This document shows, in pieces, positions 1 to 9,456 of a DNA stretch of 64,000 nucleotides. The notes under the pieces are model-generated. The model made no database searches and was not told where the DNA came from. It saw nothing but the letters and a program-made list of their open reading frames with translations. The stretch's first letter is position 1. Every line of letters begins with the position of its first letter. This DNA is from JAJCYL01 sp963664285 (GTDB lineage Bacteria > Bacteroidota > Bacteroidia > Cytophagales > Cyclobacteriaceae): positions 37,229-101,228 of the forward strand of contig CAXXNX010000060.1 of assembly GCA_963664285.2 (NCBI GenBank), in the 5' to 3' direction. The translations under genes were made by a program, and so were the position numbers.

Positions 1-18
1 TATCCTTATAGGTTATTT

Positions 19-1559
19 TTAAGATCTAACGCCTGATTTTAAATGAGTTATATTAAAAACACTTATCTGATCTTTATCCAGAATCAATCCTGTTTCATAC
101 CAATATGTAATGCCGGCAAGATTGTATATAGAAATATTCACCTCTGATTTATGACTGTATGAATTATGAACACTAATTGAACCTTTGTCACTGTTGGAAA
201 TACCAATATTGATTCAATCATATTCTCTTCCACTCCAGTTATCAAAAATTGAAACTCAATCGATAAGTCCGATGTGCAACTATTGATTGTGGTTTGAACC
301 TGATAAACGCTTCCTTCTACTGGTAGGATCGAATTGGGAGTTTGATTCTCAAGTGTTATACCATCCTGGATCCATGTATGAATTCCATCCAGCCCTGTAG
401 TCAGTTCCCCACTGAGTATGGAAATTGTCGGACTTGCAGGAACCTGATCATTGTTATCATCACAATCTGTTCCATTCAATACGAAGCCCACGGGTTGAGT
501 ACAGGAAGCAGTAGGATCATTGGGATCCCCAAATCCATCACCATCAACATCACGATGCCATGTTTGTTCGATTGTGACTTCTGCATTGTTGTCATCACAA
601 TCATCGTCATTTGAAGCACTGCCAGCAATTTCGTCACAACTCATAACCGGTGTACTATTTGGGTCACCAAAACCATCTCCATCGGAATCAACATACCAAG
701 CAACTAATTGATTGACCGTCACTGCTAAATTTACCGAACCGACACCGCCGTCGCCATTTGTTTCAGTCACGGAGACATTTCCGCTTTCTGCTCCTGACCA
801 ATTGATTGTGATACTATTTCCATTATTGTTAGAAATCATTGCTCCAGTTGGAACAGACCAGTCATACGAAGTACTGAATAAATTATTTGTACCTAAGCTT
901 GATGTTGCTAATTTCCAATCTGTTATATTTATTCCAGAATTATCATAATTAACTGTTTCTCCTTCAGTTAATGTACCTACATCAATAAAAGCATCGTTAA
1001 CCCAAATACCTTTAGCTACAGCCACTGATTCCCGGCCAATATTTGAACCTTCATATTGCATGAAATGTACCATTTTGGTTTGGTCGCCGAAATTGGAAGT
1101 GCCAGGAAGATACAGTCCCACATCAGCACTAACATCATTCAGATTCAACTCGCCGATAACCACAATCTCACCGGAAGAAAGCAACAAATCCCCTGAAACC
1201 GCATTACCTGAGCTAATTGTCGGATATATGAAACGGGTACATAGGCGATAACCAGTAAGATCCACCTCTCCTACTCCAACATTTTTTAACTCAATTTGAT
1301 CTTGTCCAGAGGTACCATCAAATTTAACTTCATTAATAATTATACTAGGATCCGTGTTAACTGAGTATATCGAGTTTTCATCCTCACACACTTCCCTGGA
1401 ACCAGATATTGGTGAAGTCGTGGGAACGGTTTGAGCCAACAAAGAAATTGGAACAACAACGGAGCATATAAATAAACATGATATGAAATGTCGATTACTT
1501 TTCACGTCTGTAAATACACTGGAGACAAATCCGAGGTTGCTTTCTAACCTATTAGACAT
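19..1559 (-). CDS. Secreted lamin-tail-domain protein with T9SS sorting domain, frameshifted near its C-terminus
   Basis: Probable surface or secreted protein of unknown function. The N-terminus has a hydrophobic signal segment (about residues 24-43, ending LLAQ). A lamin-tail-like domain follows (about 75-200). Two Asp-rich calcium-binding loops, DSDGDGFGDP and DVDGDGFGDP, lie near residues 290 and 340 and are each followed by a DDDCDDNN or TDCDDNN box, as in thrombospondin type-3-like repeats of Bacteroidota exoproteins. The open frame ends at 138 in a non-family tail. Shifting frame near position 205 (CCAACAGTG, where FPNSDKG would need one more A) restores a type IX secretion C-terminal domain reading FPNSDKGSISV to HLKSGVRS, with the stop at 19-21. 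The gene is therefore annotated to 19 with a 1-nt deletion. It lies 4 nt downstream of the TPR gene, so the two are likely one operon. The substrate is unknown. Confidence 0.75.
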
Positions 1560-1563
1560 AAAA

Positions 1564-2688
1564 CTAATGAAGCTCTAAAAATTCCATTGGCTCCTGTTGG
1601 TAGATCTCAAACTTTATGTCCTCTAAGGCCAATTCGTAGTATTGCTTAGCCTTATCCTGGTCATTAAGCAATAGGGATAGTCTGGCTAATCCACAATAAG
1701 CTAAGTTTTTGAGGTTGTCAATCTCTTCATTTACTCCCAGCCTAGAGAGTTCAAGTGATTTATTGTACAATGTTTCAGCCAATTCATATTGGAATTCACT
1801 TTCGCTGATAATCGCCTTAAAGACAGTTTTCGCCATTCGATAGTAGGCATGACTACTGTACGGAAAATTATCCAGTGCCATCGCAGCTTCATCATATTGC
1901 CCAAGGAATAGCAGATTTTCAATGTAATTGGCCTTGAAAAAGAGGTTTTTAGGATATTCTTCAGCCAGTATTTTTGCGTATTTTAGCGCTTCTTCAGGCC
2001 TCATTTCATATCTCAGCAAAATGTGACCGCTATAATGAGCTGCTTCAGGTCTCGCAAAAAATGATTCCTCAACGGCTAATTTCAAAAGCCTAAGACCCTC
2101 CTCTTTATCCCCACTTTTGAAAAGCCAGATTATGGTCTTATATATGGGATAGACCTCCGGATATTTCTCCCTGTAGTAGCTATAAAGGCCGGATGAAAAG
2201 TAGAATTCCTTATAATCATCCATTAATTCAAACCCATCCCTGAAATAATTGTATGCTTTTTTTGCCGCAGCCGCAGCCCTAAAATATTGATGGTTACGTG
2301 AATAGTTCAAGGCCATCATTGCATGGGCAATCATGTCAAGATACTTTACTTCAAAATTATCTTCATTTTCATCCAACAAATCGTGGCACTTATCTATTGT
2401 TACGCTCAAAGAGGCCTTCATTCTTTCGAGATCACTCCCATTCAGATTCAAAGGATATTTAGCCCAATAAATACTTAAAGCAATTAACAGATCATTGGCC
2501 GGGTGATCAGGAATTGCTTCTTCCAATGCAGAAGCAGCCTCAGGAAAACTGATTGTATCTGAGTTATAAATATGAAAAAAGCATTCAAAAAGCTTAGACT
2601 TTACCGGCTCTTTCTGGAGAATCAATTGCTGACCAATTGCTCTTGAGAAAATGAAAATGCCAAAAACAATTAAAAGCCAACACTTCAT
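1564..2688 (-). CDS. Exported tetratricopeptide-repeat protein
   Basis: 374 aa. An N-terminal signal peptide (MKCWLLIVFGIFIFSRAIGQ) is followed by helical repeats of the TPR type. Examples of repeat-like stretches are EAAMALDNFPYSSHAYYRMA and ELAETLYNKSLELSRLG, with closing segments such as AYCGLARLSLLLNDQDKAKQ. Such proteins usually scaffold periplasmic or outer-membrane complexes; no catalytic motif is visible. It is the first gene of a probable two-gene operon with the lamin-tail protein, whose start lies 4 nt after this stop. The start is fixed by the signal peptide. No specific family name can be given. Confidence 0.8.
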   Translation of the reverse strand: MKCWLLIVFGIFIFSRAIGQQLILQKEPVKSKLFECFFHIYNSDTISFPEAASALEEAIPDHPANDLLIALSIYWAKYPLNLNGSDLERMKASLSVTIDKCHDLLDENEDNFEVKYLDMIAHAMMALNYSRNHQYFRAAAAAKKAYNYFRDGFELMDDYKEFYFSSGLYSYYREKYPEVYPIYKTIIWLFKSGDKEEGLRLLKLAVEESFFARPEAAHYSGHILLRYEMRPEEALKYAKILAEEYPKNLFFKANYIENLLFLGQYDEAAMALDNFPYSSHAYYRMAKTVFKAIISESEFQYELAETLYNKSLELSRLGVNEEIDNLKNLAYCGLARLSLLLNDQDKAKQYYELALEDIKFEIYQQEPMEFLELH

Positions 2689-2989
2689 ATAAAAAGTAAT
2701 GCAATAAGAGGTAAAATAGTTGAAAGGGAAAGATGAATTAAAAAAATGGGATTAACAAGAACGAGCTATAAGCAGTAGCACATAATGTCCGCAGGAGCGT
2801 CTCTGAATGGTGTAAGTTGGTAACTGTCGGGTAACAGAGATACCGGGGCGGGGAATATTATATATATCTAAAAAGATCAAACATGTGTTAATAATTTGAC
2901 CAAAGATCGTAGACAAGATTCCACATATTATGAGATATATCATGCTGTCAAAATACTATCGATCAGCTCGGTACAAATGATAATCTTGA
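2689..2989. other. Intergenic stretch without a recognisable gene
   Basis: Divergent spacer between the TPR gene (minus) and the MocR regulator (plus). A 63-codon open frame on the minus strand (2752-2943) has no recognisable motif and is treated as chance. The stretch should hold the promoter of the TPR operon, but no convincing -33/-7 pair was found. Confidence 0.5.
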
Positions 2990-3079
2990 AGTGGACTACT
3001 CCCTTTCTTATCATTTTCACATAAATCTCGTTAATTGGTACATGTAAAACGTTAATTTACCCTTAAACAGTAGTCCACT
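2990..3079. promoter_or_regulatory. Perfect 11-bp inverted repeat abutting the MocR start codon
   Basis: AGTGGACTACT at 2990-3000 is repeated as its exact reverse complement AGTAGTCCACT at 3069-3079, ending one base before the ATG at 3080. The half-sites are 68 bp apart. MocR/GabR regulators commonly bind paired sites near their own promoters, so this is a candidate autoregulatory operator; an mRNA hairpin is the alternative. No Shine-Dalgarno motif precedes the ATG, as is usual in Bacteroidota. Confidence 0.5.
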
Positions 3080-4585
3080 ATGTTTCCCTGGCAAACTATA
3101 ATAGAAATTGACCGCAGTTGCAGTGTTCCTGTCTACATGCAGGTATCTAACACGATAGCTATTGAGATCCAATCAGGGCGTTTACCGGCCAAAACGAGGT
3201 TACCAAGCACCCGGGTAATGGCAGACATGCTTCGTCTTCACAGAAAAACTGTAACTGCCGCTTATGATGAGCTGTACAGCCAGGGTTGGGTTGATATCAA
3301 ACCCAATAGAGGAACTTATGTTACAGACCTGAACCGTATATTTGAGTCGCAACGTATCGACAGTTTACTAACTAAACCCCACGAAACAGCCAATTTCGAT
3401 TTCAATCATTTTGAGAAACTCGGCGATGCATTCTATCAAAAGCAAAAAATCCTTGAAATCAATGATGGGTTACCAGACGAACGACTTGCTCCCATAGATG
3501 AATTGGCAGCAACTTACCGAAGCATCATAAAAACCAGGGTTTATCGATCCCTATTAGGCATATCTGATGTGCAGGGTGACCTGAAATTAAGGGAAGTATT
3601 GGCCCGCTATCTTGGTGAGACCAGGGGATTGAATTGTGATCCCGACAATATACTCATCACCAGGGGCGGTCAGATGTCTATGTTTCTTATCGCCAATGTA
3701 CTGCTACAACAAGGGGATAACCTGGTGGTCAGCGAGCGCAATTTCTACCTTGCTAACCAGGCATTTAAATATAATGGCGCCAATCTAATTGAAGTGCCTA
3801 GTGATGACGAGGGCATTATGGTAAATGAGGTAGAAAAAATCTGTCAAAAAAGACCCATCAGAGGAATTTTTATCACACCACATCATCATCACCCAACCAC
3901 TGTTACATCTTCATTGGAAAGAAGGATGCACTTACTGGAACTGGCCAGAAAATATCATTTTTCCATTATTGAAGATGATTATGACTACGACTTTCATTAC
4001 GAGAGCGGGCCCATTTTACCTCTGGCCAGTTCTGACAACGCCGGTAACGTTCTCTATTTTGGTTCCTTTTCAAAGATTCTATCCTCATTAATCAGGATTG
4101 GATACCTCATAGCCCCTAAGGAAGTAATCATAGAGCTAAAGAAGGTGAAGCGGCTTTTCGATTACCCTGGAGACACGGTCATGGAGAGAACTTTAGCCGA
4201 GTTGATTCGTGATGGGGTAATCCAGCGTTATTTAAAAAAAGCCCTGAAGGCCTACAAACTGAGGCGGGATCTCTTCTGTGAAATCCTTGACAGGGATTTT
4301 AAAGATGTTTTGAAATATCACAAACCCTCGGGTGGGATGGCAATTTGGGCAGAAATATTACCGCCACATAAGCTCAGTGAACTTTCAGATGCGGCGTTAA
4401 AAAAGCGATTGTATATAGCTAAAGGTGATAATTATTGCTTGCCCGGGCAGGAACCGAACCATCTGAGACTAGGTTTTGCAGGTTTGAACGAAAATGAGAT
4501 AATAACGGCCCTGAAATTGCTAAAGGAGGCTTCCGGTACATTATCATCTAAAAAACATGCAATATTGTCCGAGTTTTCCGTTTGA
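3080..4585 (+). CDS. MocR/GabR-type regulator: GntR wHTH fused to PLP aminotransferase fold
   Basis: 501 aa. Residues 1-80 form a GntR-type winged helix (LPSTRVMADMLRLHRKTVTAAYDEL, followed by the wing motif NRGTYV). Residues about 125-480 form a fold-type I aminotransferase domain, with the PLP-binding region IIEDDYDYDFHYE and the Schiff-base lysine in SFSK (Lys332). Members sense PLP or an amine/amino acid and regulate nearby metabolic genes. The length is typical. No divergently transcribed aminotransferase or pdx gene is visible; the downstream neighbour is a FecR-like gene. It is probably autoregulated through the inverted repeat immediately upstream. The family is certain, the regulon unknown. 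Confidence 0.9.
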   Translation: MFPWQTIIEIDRSCSVPVYMQVSNTIAIEIQSGRLPAKTRLPSTRVMADMLRLHRKTVTAAYDELYSQGWVDIKPNRGTYVTDLNRIFESQRIDSLLTKPHETANFDFNHFEKLGDAFYQKQKILEINDGLPDERLAPIDELAATYRSIIKTRVYRSLLGISDVQGDLKLREVLARYLGETRGLNCDPDNILITRGGQMSMFLIANVLLQQGDNLVVSERNFYLANQAFKYNGANLIEVPSDDEGIMVNEVEKICQKRPIRGIFITPHHHHPTTVTSSLERRMHLLELARKYHFSIIEDDYDYDFHYESGPILPLASSDNAGNVLYFGSFSKILSSLIRIGYLIAPKEVIIELKKVKRLFDYPGDTVMERTLAELIRDGVIQRYLKKALKAYKLRRDLFCEILDRDFKDVLKYHKPSGGMAIWAEILPPHKLSELSDAALKKRLYIAKGDNYCLPGQEPNHLRLGFAGLNENEIITALKLLKEASGTLSSKKHAILSEFSV

Positions 4586-4657
4586 GTGATAAAATTCAGG
4601 TAGGGTATCTATACCGATATCAGTTGTATAGGCAATTACATTAAACACTCAAATAAA

Positions 4658-5557
4658 TTGAAAATGGAAGGAAGATCTATGACAGCAATGATCATAGAAG
4701 GATTAGAGAAAGAGGGATTTCAATGCACTGCAAGGGATAAACAGGTTTACCAACAAATTTTAGATAGTTCTGAAAATTGGCTGGTACCTACAAATAGATC
4801 TGAGTCTGAAATTTGGACTTCCCTTGAAGAGACGCTAGCAAAACCCAAGGCCAGAACAATAATTTTAAAACCTTGGCTAAAATGGGCCGCATCTGTAGCA
4901 ATTATTGCCGCCATTGCAGCGTCATTAATACTTATTATGCCAGATACGCAATCGTTTAAGGCATATGAAATTCAGGAGATTAGCTTACCCGATGGCAGTA
5001 TTGTATCTCTTAATGCCGGTAGTAGCCTGGCTTACAGTGAGAACTTTTTTGGAGCGAGAATACTCACACTTGATGGCAAAGCATTTTTTGACGTTGTAAA
5101 AGGAGATGAATTTCTGATAAATACTGCTAATGGAACGATTGCAGTTCTTGGCACCAGCTTTAATGTCAATACATTTAATAATGAACTGATCGTTGAATGT
5201 TTTACCGGTAAAGTTAAAGTTGATGTGCCCGACAAAAGTTTGTTCTTGACGCCCGGTTTGTCTGTAAAAGCTTCTAATGGTCATCTGGGAGAGGTCTCGG
5301 AATTTGATGTTACAAAATCAAAAAGTTGGATCGACGGAGAGTTTTACTTTCAAAACACTTCTCTCGCCGAGGTTTTTGTAGAAGTAGAAAGGCAATTTGG
5401 GGTTGAAATAAAACTTGAGATTGACATTAAAAATCGAACCTACACCGGTTTATTTAATAATACTGACAATGTTGTAGAGGTGTTAAAAACAATCTGTCTG
5501 CCCATGAGCCTTGTCTTCGACAAAGCCCAAAACAACACTTACGTTGTAACAGATTAG
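4658..5557 (+). CDS. FecR-family anti-sigma/transmembrane signal protein
   Basis: 299 aa inner-membrane protein. The cytoplasmic N-terminus (1-72) precedes one transmembrane helix (about 75-94, LKWAASVAIIAAIAASLIL). A periplasmic FecR domain follows (about 103-195; motifs LPDGSIVSLNAGSSL, LDGKAFFDV, VLGTSFNV and FTGKVKV). The C-terminus is a DUF4974 domain (about 222-297, ending in YVV). FecR proteins pass signals from a SusC-type TonB receptor to an ECF sigma factor. Neither a cognate sigma gene nor a SusC/SusD pair adjoins it, so it is an orphan here; the only ECF gene in the window (24.5 kb) is truncated. The start could also be the ATG at 4664 or 4679. Confidence 0.85.
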   Translation: MKMEGRSMTAMIIEGLEKEGFQCTARDKQVYQQILDSSENWLVPTNRSESEIWTSLEETLAKPKARTIILKPWLKWAASVAIIAAIAASLILIMPDTQSFKAYEIQEISLPDGSIVSLNAGSSLAYSENFFGARILTLDGKAFFDVVKGDEFLINTANGTIAVLGTSFNVNTFNNELIVECFTGKVKVDVPDKSLFLTPGLSVKASNGHLGEVSEFDVTKSKSWIDGEFYFQNTSLAEVFVEVERQFGVEIKLEIDIKNRTYTGLFNNTDNVVEVLKTICLPMSLVFDKAQNNTYVVTD

Positions 5558-5580
5558 TTGAATAAAGTTTAAAGTTCCTT

Positions 5581-5608
5581 AAAAGGCGGCTTTTGGCCGC
5601 CTTTTTTG
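5581..5608 (+). terminator. Rho-independent terminator after the FecR gene
   Basis: GGCGGC-TTTT-GGCCGCC-type hairpin followed by a six-T run, 24 nt after the FecR stop. The stem is GC-rich and the T tract is on the plus strand. Confidence 0.85.
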
Positions 5609-5665
5609 TGTTAGATAGGCATCAAATACCTGATTGGCATATTCTCTTTTTGTATATTGTAGCTC

Positions 5666-6667
5666 ATGCAGGATATCATTCATGGCATTAAGCAGCTAAC
5701 TGATAAGGGATCTCATTTTGTAACCGCAACTGTAATAAAAACATGGGGTTCAGGTCCAAGAAAAGTTGGTGCAGGAATGATCATTGGTCCTGAAGGTAGT
5801 ATCCTGGGCTCCGTCAGTGGTGGCTGTGTGGAAGGAGACGTAATAAAAGAAGCCAATCAGGTATGGCTCAATGAAGGAAGTCAATTGCTTCACTACGGCA
5901 TAACTGATGATGAGGCCTGGGAAGTTGGTCTCAGTTGTGGTGGAAAGATAGATATTCTTATAGAGAAAGTTGATCCGTCAAAATCAACGGCCTGGAAGCA
6001 ATTGACTGAACTGGTTACTACCAACTCCGGCTGCGTCTTAACCTCTCCCCTGTCCGGAAGCCATAAGCAGTTGATAATTCAGTTAACCGATGATAATAAT
6101 GACGCGGTAGTCAATTCCGCTTTGGAGGCTTACCGTAAACGAAAAAGTGGGATTTACGACATAGAAGGCGAGGAATACCTTCACAATGTATTTCCAATAA
6201 AATCCCAACTGATAATTGTGGGCGCTGCACACATTTCTTCACAGCTTGTAGAATTGGCCTCAATGCATGACTTTGAGACCATCGTAGTAGATCCCAGAGG
6301 TTTGTTCACTGACAAAACCAGTTTCAATGTAAAACCGGATCAGAGTCATAAGATGTGGCCGGCAGAAATACTAGAAACCATGAAGTTGAATTCCGATGTT
6401 TTTGCCGTACTGCTTACCCATGATCCCAAAATAGATGATCAGGCGCTGCATATCTTTCTACGATCGGGCGTATCATATATAGGAGCCCTAGGAAGCAGCC
6501 GTACGCATGAGAAGCGTAAAACCCGATTAGTGGATGCTGGATTCTCCGAAGATGAAATCTCCAGAATCGATGCACCTATTGGAGTGGATATTAGGGCTAA
6601 GGATCCAAAGGAAATTGCTCTAAGCATTGTTGCGGAACTGATAAAAACAAGAAACAAATTTTTATAG
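5666..6667 (+). CDS. XdhC/CoxI-family molybdenum hydroxylase maturation protein
   Basis: 333 aa. The N-terminal XdhC/CoxI domain shows ATVIKTWGSGPRKVGAGMII, SVSGGCVEGDV and LSCGGKIDILIE. The C-terminal Rossmann-like XdhC domain begins at IIVGAAHISSQLVELA and carries VVDPRGLF, LTHDPKIDDQAL and YIGALGSSRTHEKR. In characterised members this protein binds and inserts (sulfurated) molybdenum cofactor into xanthine dehydrogenase or CO dehydrogenase-type enzymes. No such enzyme lies next to it in this window. The following amidohydrolase starts directly after the stop, so the two are likely co-transcribed. Confidence 0.85.
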   Translation: MQDIIHGIKQLTDKGSHFVTATVIKTWGSGPRKVGAGMIIGPEGSILGSVSGGCVEGDVIKEANQVWLNEGSQLLHYGITDDEAWEVGLSCGGKIDILIEKVDPSKSTAWKQLTELVTTNSGCVLTSPLSGSHKQLIIQLTDDNNDAVVNSALEAYRKRKSGIYDIEGEEYLHNVFPIKSQLIIVGAAHISSQLVELASMHDFETIVVDPRGLFTDKTSFNVKPDQSHKMWPAEILETMKLNSDVFAVLLTHDPKIDDQALHIFLRSGVSYIGALGSSRTHEKRKTRLVDAGFSEDEISRIDAPIGVDIRAKDPKEIALSIVAELIKTRNKFL

Positions 6668-7669
6668 ATGAAAAATCCATTTAAGAATATCCTTCTACTC
6701 ATTGCTATAACTGTCAGTATCGAGAATAGCAATGCTCAAAACTATGCCCTTACTAATGCGAACGTCCTGGATATCGAGTCTGGTAAGATTAATGCGAACC
6801 AAACTGTACTTACCTCCGGGGGGAAAATCGAAAAGATTGATTCTGGTGTTAAAATTCCATCGGATTATGAACGGATTGATATTGGTGGAAGATACGTACT
6901 GCCTGGTCTTATTGACGCTCACACCCATATAAGTTCTATTGATGCAGCATTAAGGGCCTTAAACTCTGGTGTGACTACTGCCAGGAGTGCTAGCACACCG
7001 GCGTATCAGGATGTGGTACTTTCGAGAGATGGTAAGAAAAGGTCAATTAGCTGGTCCTGAAATATTGGCCGCCGGAGTCTTTGTTACACCAGATCTTGGT
7101 GAGTCTATTCTTGCTGATAGTCGTTTGGGAGAATTAATTGAAGGCGTTGAGTCTGAAGAAGTGCTGAGAAAAATAGTAAATATTAATGCTGATCGCGGGG
7201 CAAATGTGATAAAAACCAGGGGTACGGAAAGGGCCGGTCTACCCGACACTGATCCCAGGAAACAGACCTACACGGAGAAGCAGCTTTCAATAATCGTAGA
7301 TGAAGCCACTAAACGAGGTATTCCTGTGATGGCTCATGCTCATGGTGACGAAGGAGCCTATGCTGCGGTTAAAGCTGGAGTTGTTAGCATTGAACATGGT
7401 ACTTACCTCTCCATGAGAACACTGCAATTGATGAAAGAGAAAGGCACTTATTTGGTACCGACCTATACGACGGTAGTAGATCTAGCCGAGCCCGGCGGAG
7501 ATTATGACAATCCCATATTGACATTCCGCGGAAAGCACATGCTACCAGCCCTTGAACAGGCTGTCCAAAACGCTAGGAAGATCGGTGTCAAAATCGTAAC
7601 CGGTGCTGATACCCGTTATGGCCCGGAAAGTATTACCAGGATATCAACCGAAATCGAGAACTTAGTTAA
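6668..7669 (+). pseudogene. Amidohydrolase, frameshifted and cut off by IS1380
   Basis: Secreted metal-dependent amidohydrolase of the imidazolonepropionase-like group. It has a signal peptide (MKNPFKNILLLIAITVSIEN...NAQ), the metal-binding motif DAHTHI, MAHAHGDEGA, SIEHGTYL and TGADTRYG. The frame breaks near 7025 (CTTTCGAGAG, one T too many: the reading moves from YQDVVL to REMVRKGQLAG). The C-terminal part, normally ending in an amidohydrolase composite domain, is missing because the IS1380 element begins at 7670, directly after the target TTAA (7666-7669). The last residues NPKNS are read from the insertion sequence. It starts immediately after the XdhC stop. Confidence 0.85.
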
Positions 7670-8085
7670 CCCGAAAAATTCATAGTAGACAATAAAAAAC
7701 AGGCATAAATTGCTTATATTGAGATAGTTAGACAACAAAATAAGCAATTAATTTATGCCTGAATATAAGGAAAAAGATACCGTATTTTATCGAGGAAAAC
7801 AAGCTTTTAAATTTGATTTTTCAGCATCAGCGATTAGCTCAGACGGAGCGATATTGTTAAGTGAAAAAGTAGAGAGAAAGACTGGTCTATTAAAAAGCTT
7901 CGCCGCACTGATTCCTGACTATCGAAACCCCTTTTTTATCGAATACACTTATGAAGAAATGCTTCACCAACGGGTGTTTTTAATGATGCAGGGCTATCAG
8001 GATTGCAATGACGAACAAAAACTCCGAGAGGATCCGGTGATCCGTAAAGTACTAGATAGCGGATTATGTTCCCAGCCTACTTTAA

Positions 8086-9456
8086 GCATTATTCATAGGC
8101 CACAATTTTGGGATTAATAATGGGTTGCTAACTATTTTTGATTGGAGTGTATGTATTAAAAATCAAAGACATTAGAGCAGAATTTTTCAATTTTCAGTCA
8201 AATCTATTGTGTTCTTATGGAAGAACATTTTTTTGATTAATGTTTAACTGATCGGTCAGTTCACCGTAAGCAAATCGCCCAGCAGGTATTGATATCTAAA
8301 GGCTCTTGAGAATTGTATTGTCAATGATCTTTTCCTTTCTTTCAGGCACGCCCCAACCTTCATCAGGTAAAAATTGTCCACTTGCCATCGTTTAGCAAAG
8401 TGGTGTTTTGTTTTGGCAATTAATAATTTAATCTGCCGGAACATTTATAACAGAGGGTAGATGAAAACGCATGAAATTGGCCCAGTAGCGATGACAGGAA
8501 AGCCGGTCGGAATAAGTCATGTTTTTGAGTTCCTTTATTGATTTTCACTGGCATCACCTCGCTTGACATAAAAATCAAAGTAAATCAGCGGTCATCGCTT
8601 CAAAGTTGCTCACAAAGTAACGGACATTCATTCCTCGGTAGACTCCACTTTGGCGTACAGCTTTTCAGAACGATCCCAGCTTTTGCCTTAAGTGAAAACG
8701 GGCCAACAAACTCTTGATGTTTGATGATTTTTGAAGCATATTCCTTTTTTACTTCAATGATAGTCTGTTTGGTAAAAGCTAATACCTAAACAAAATTGAA
8801 GGTCAAACTGCTTAGCTATCCGATAAAAAGACTGAAAAGACTATCCGCTCGAATAAGAATCTTTACTGAGGGCAGTTTTTTTCGATAAGGCCACAAACCA
8901 TTTGTTGGAGTGACAATTGCCCGGACGTATACGTAAAATGACCTGACTTAAAGAACAACTATGGATAGTCTGATAATGCCATTTCTGAGTTGTTGGGATC
9001 CATGAGTAGGGTCATCGGTACCATCTACATCAATGATGATTTGACCAGTCTTCTCTTTCAACTCCTCTACATAACGGTCTTTGACTCATCTGGTAGATCA
9101 GACTCCGATAGGCCTTGTTTTCAAATCGACTTAAAGTAGGCTGGGAACATAATCCGCTATCTAGTACTTTACGGATCACCGGATCCTCTCGGAGTTTTTG
9201 TTCGTCATTGCAATCCTGAATCATTAAAAAACCCGTTGGCGAAATTTCTTCATAAGTGTATTCCGAGTCAGGAGTGCGGCGAAGCTTTTTAATGATCGTA
9301 CTGAGCTAATCGCTGATGTGAAAAATCTAAAAGCTTGTTTTCCTCGATAAAATACGGTATCTTTTTCCGGCATAAATTAATTGCTTATTTTGTTGTCTAA
9401 CTATCTCAATATAAGCAATTTAGCCTGTTTTTTATTGTCTACTATGAATTTTCGGG
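8086..9456 (-). mobile_element. Decayed IS1380 copy B nested in copy A
   Basis: Inverted copy of the same element inserted at TTAA inside the transposase of copy A. TTAA is present on both sides (8082-8085 and 9457-9460). The copy is 1,371 bp against 1,621 bp intact and has lost the CCC of one terminus. Comparison with copy E shows some twenty small deletions (about 1-28 bp) spread over its whole length, with few substitutions. Small ORFs in it are fragments of the transposase. Confidence 0.9.
8257..9373 (-). pseudogene. IS1380 transposase remnant of copy B
   Basis: The start ATG (9371-9373) and the stop position (8257) still align with intact copies. Multiple internal deletions break the frame; recognisable islands include NDEQKLREDPVIRKVLDSGL and MKVGACLKERKRSLTIQFS. 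It cannot encode a working transposase. Confidence 0.9.

Noticed and set aside
2800..2870. Possible tRNA-like segment with short stems
   Set aside because: No cloverleaf with a TTCRA-type T loop and acceptor pairing could be formed by eye.
2752..2943. 63-codon open frame upstream of the MocR gene
   Set aside because: No recognisable motif and no promoter context.
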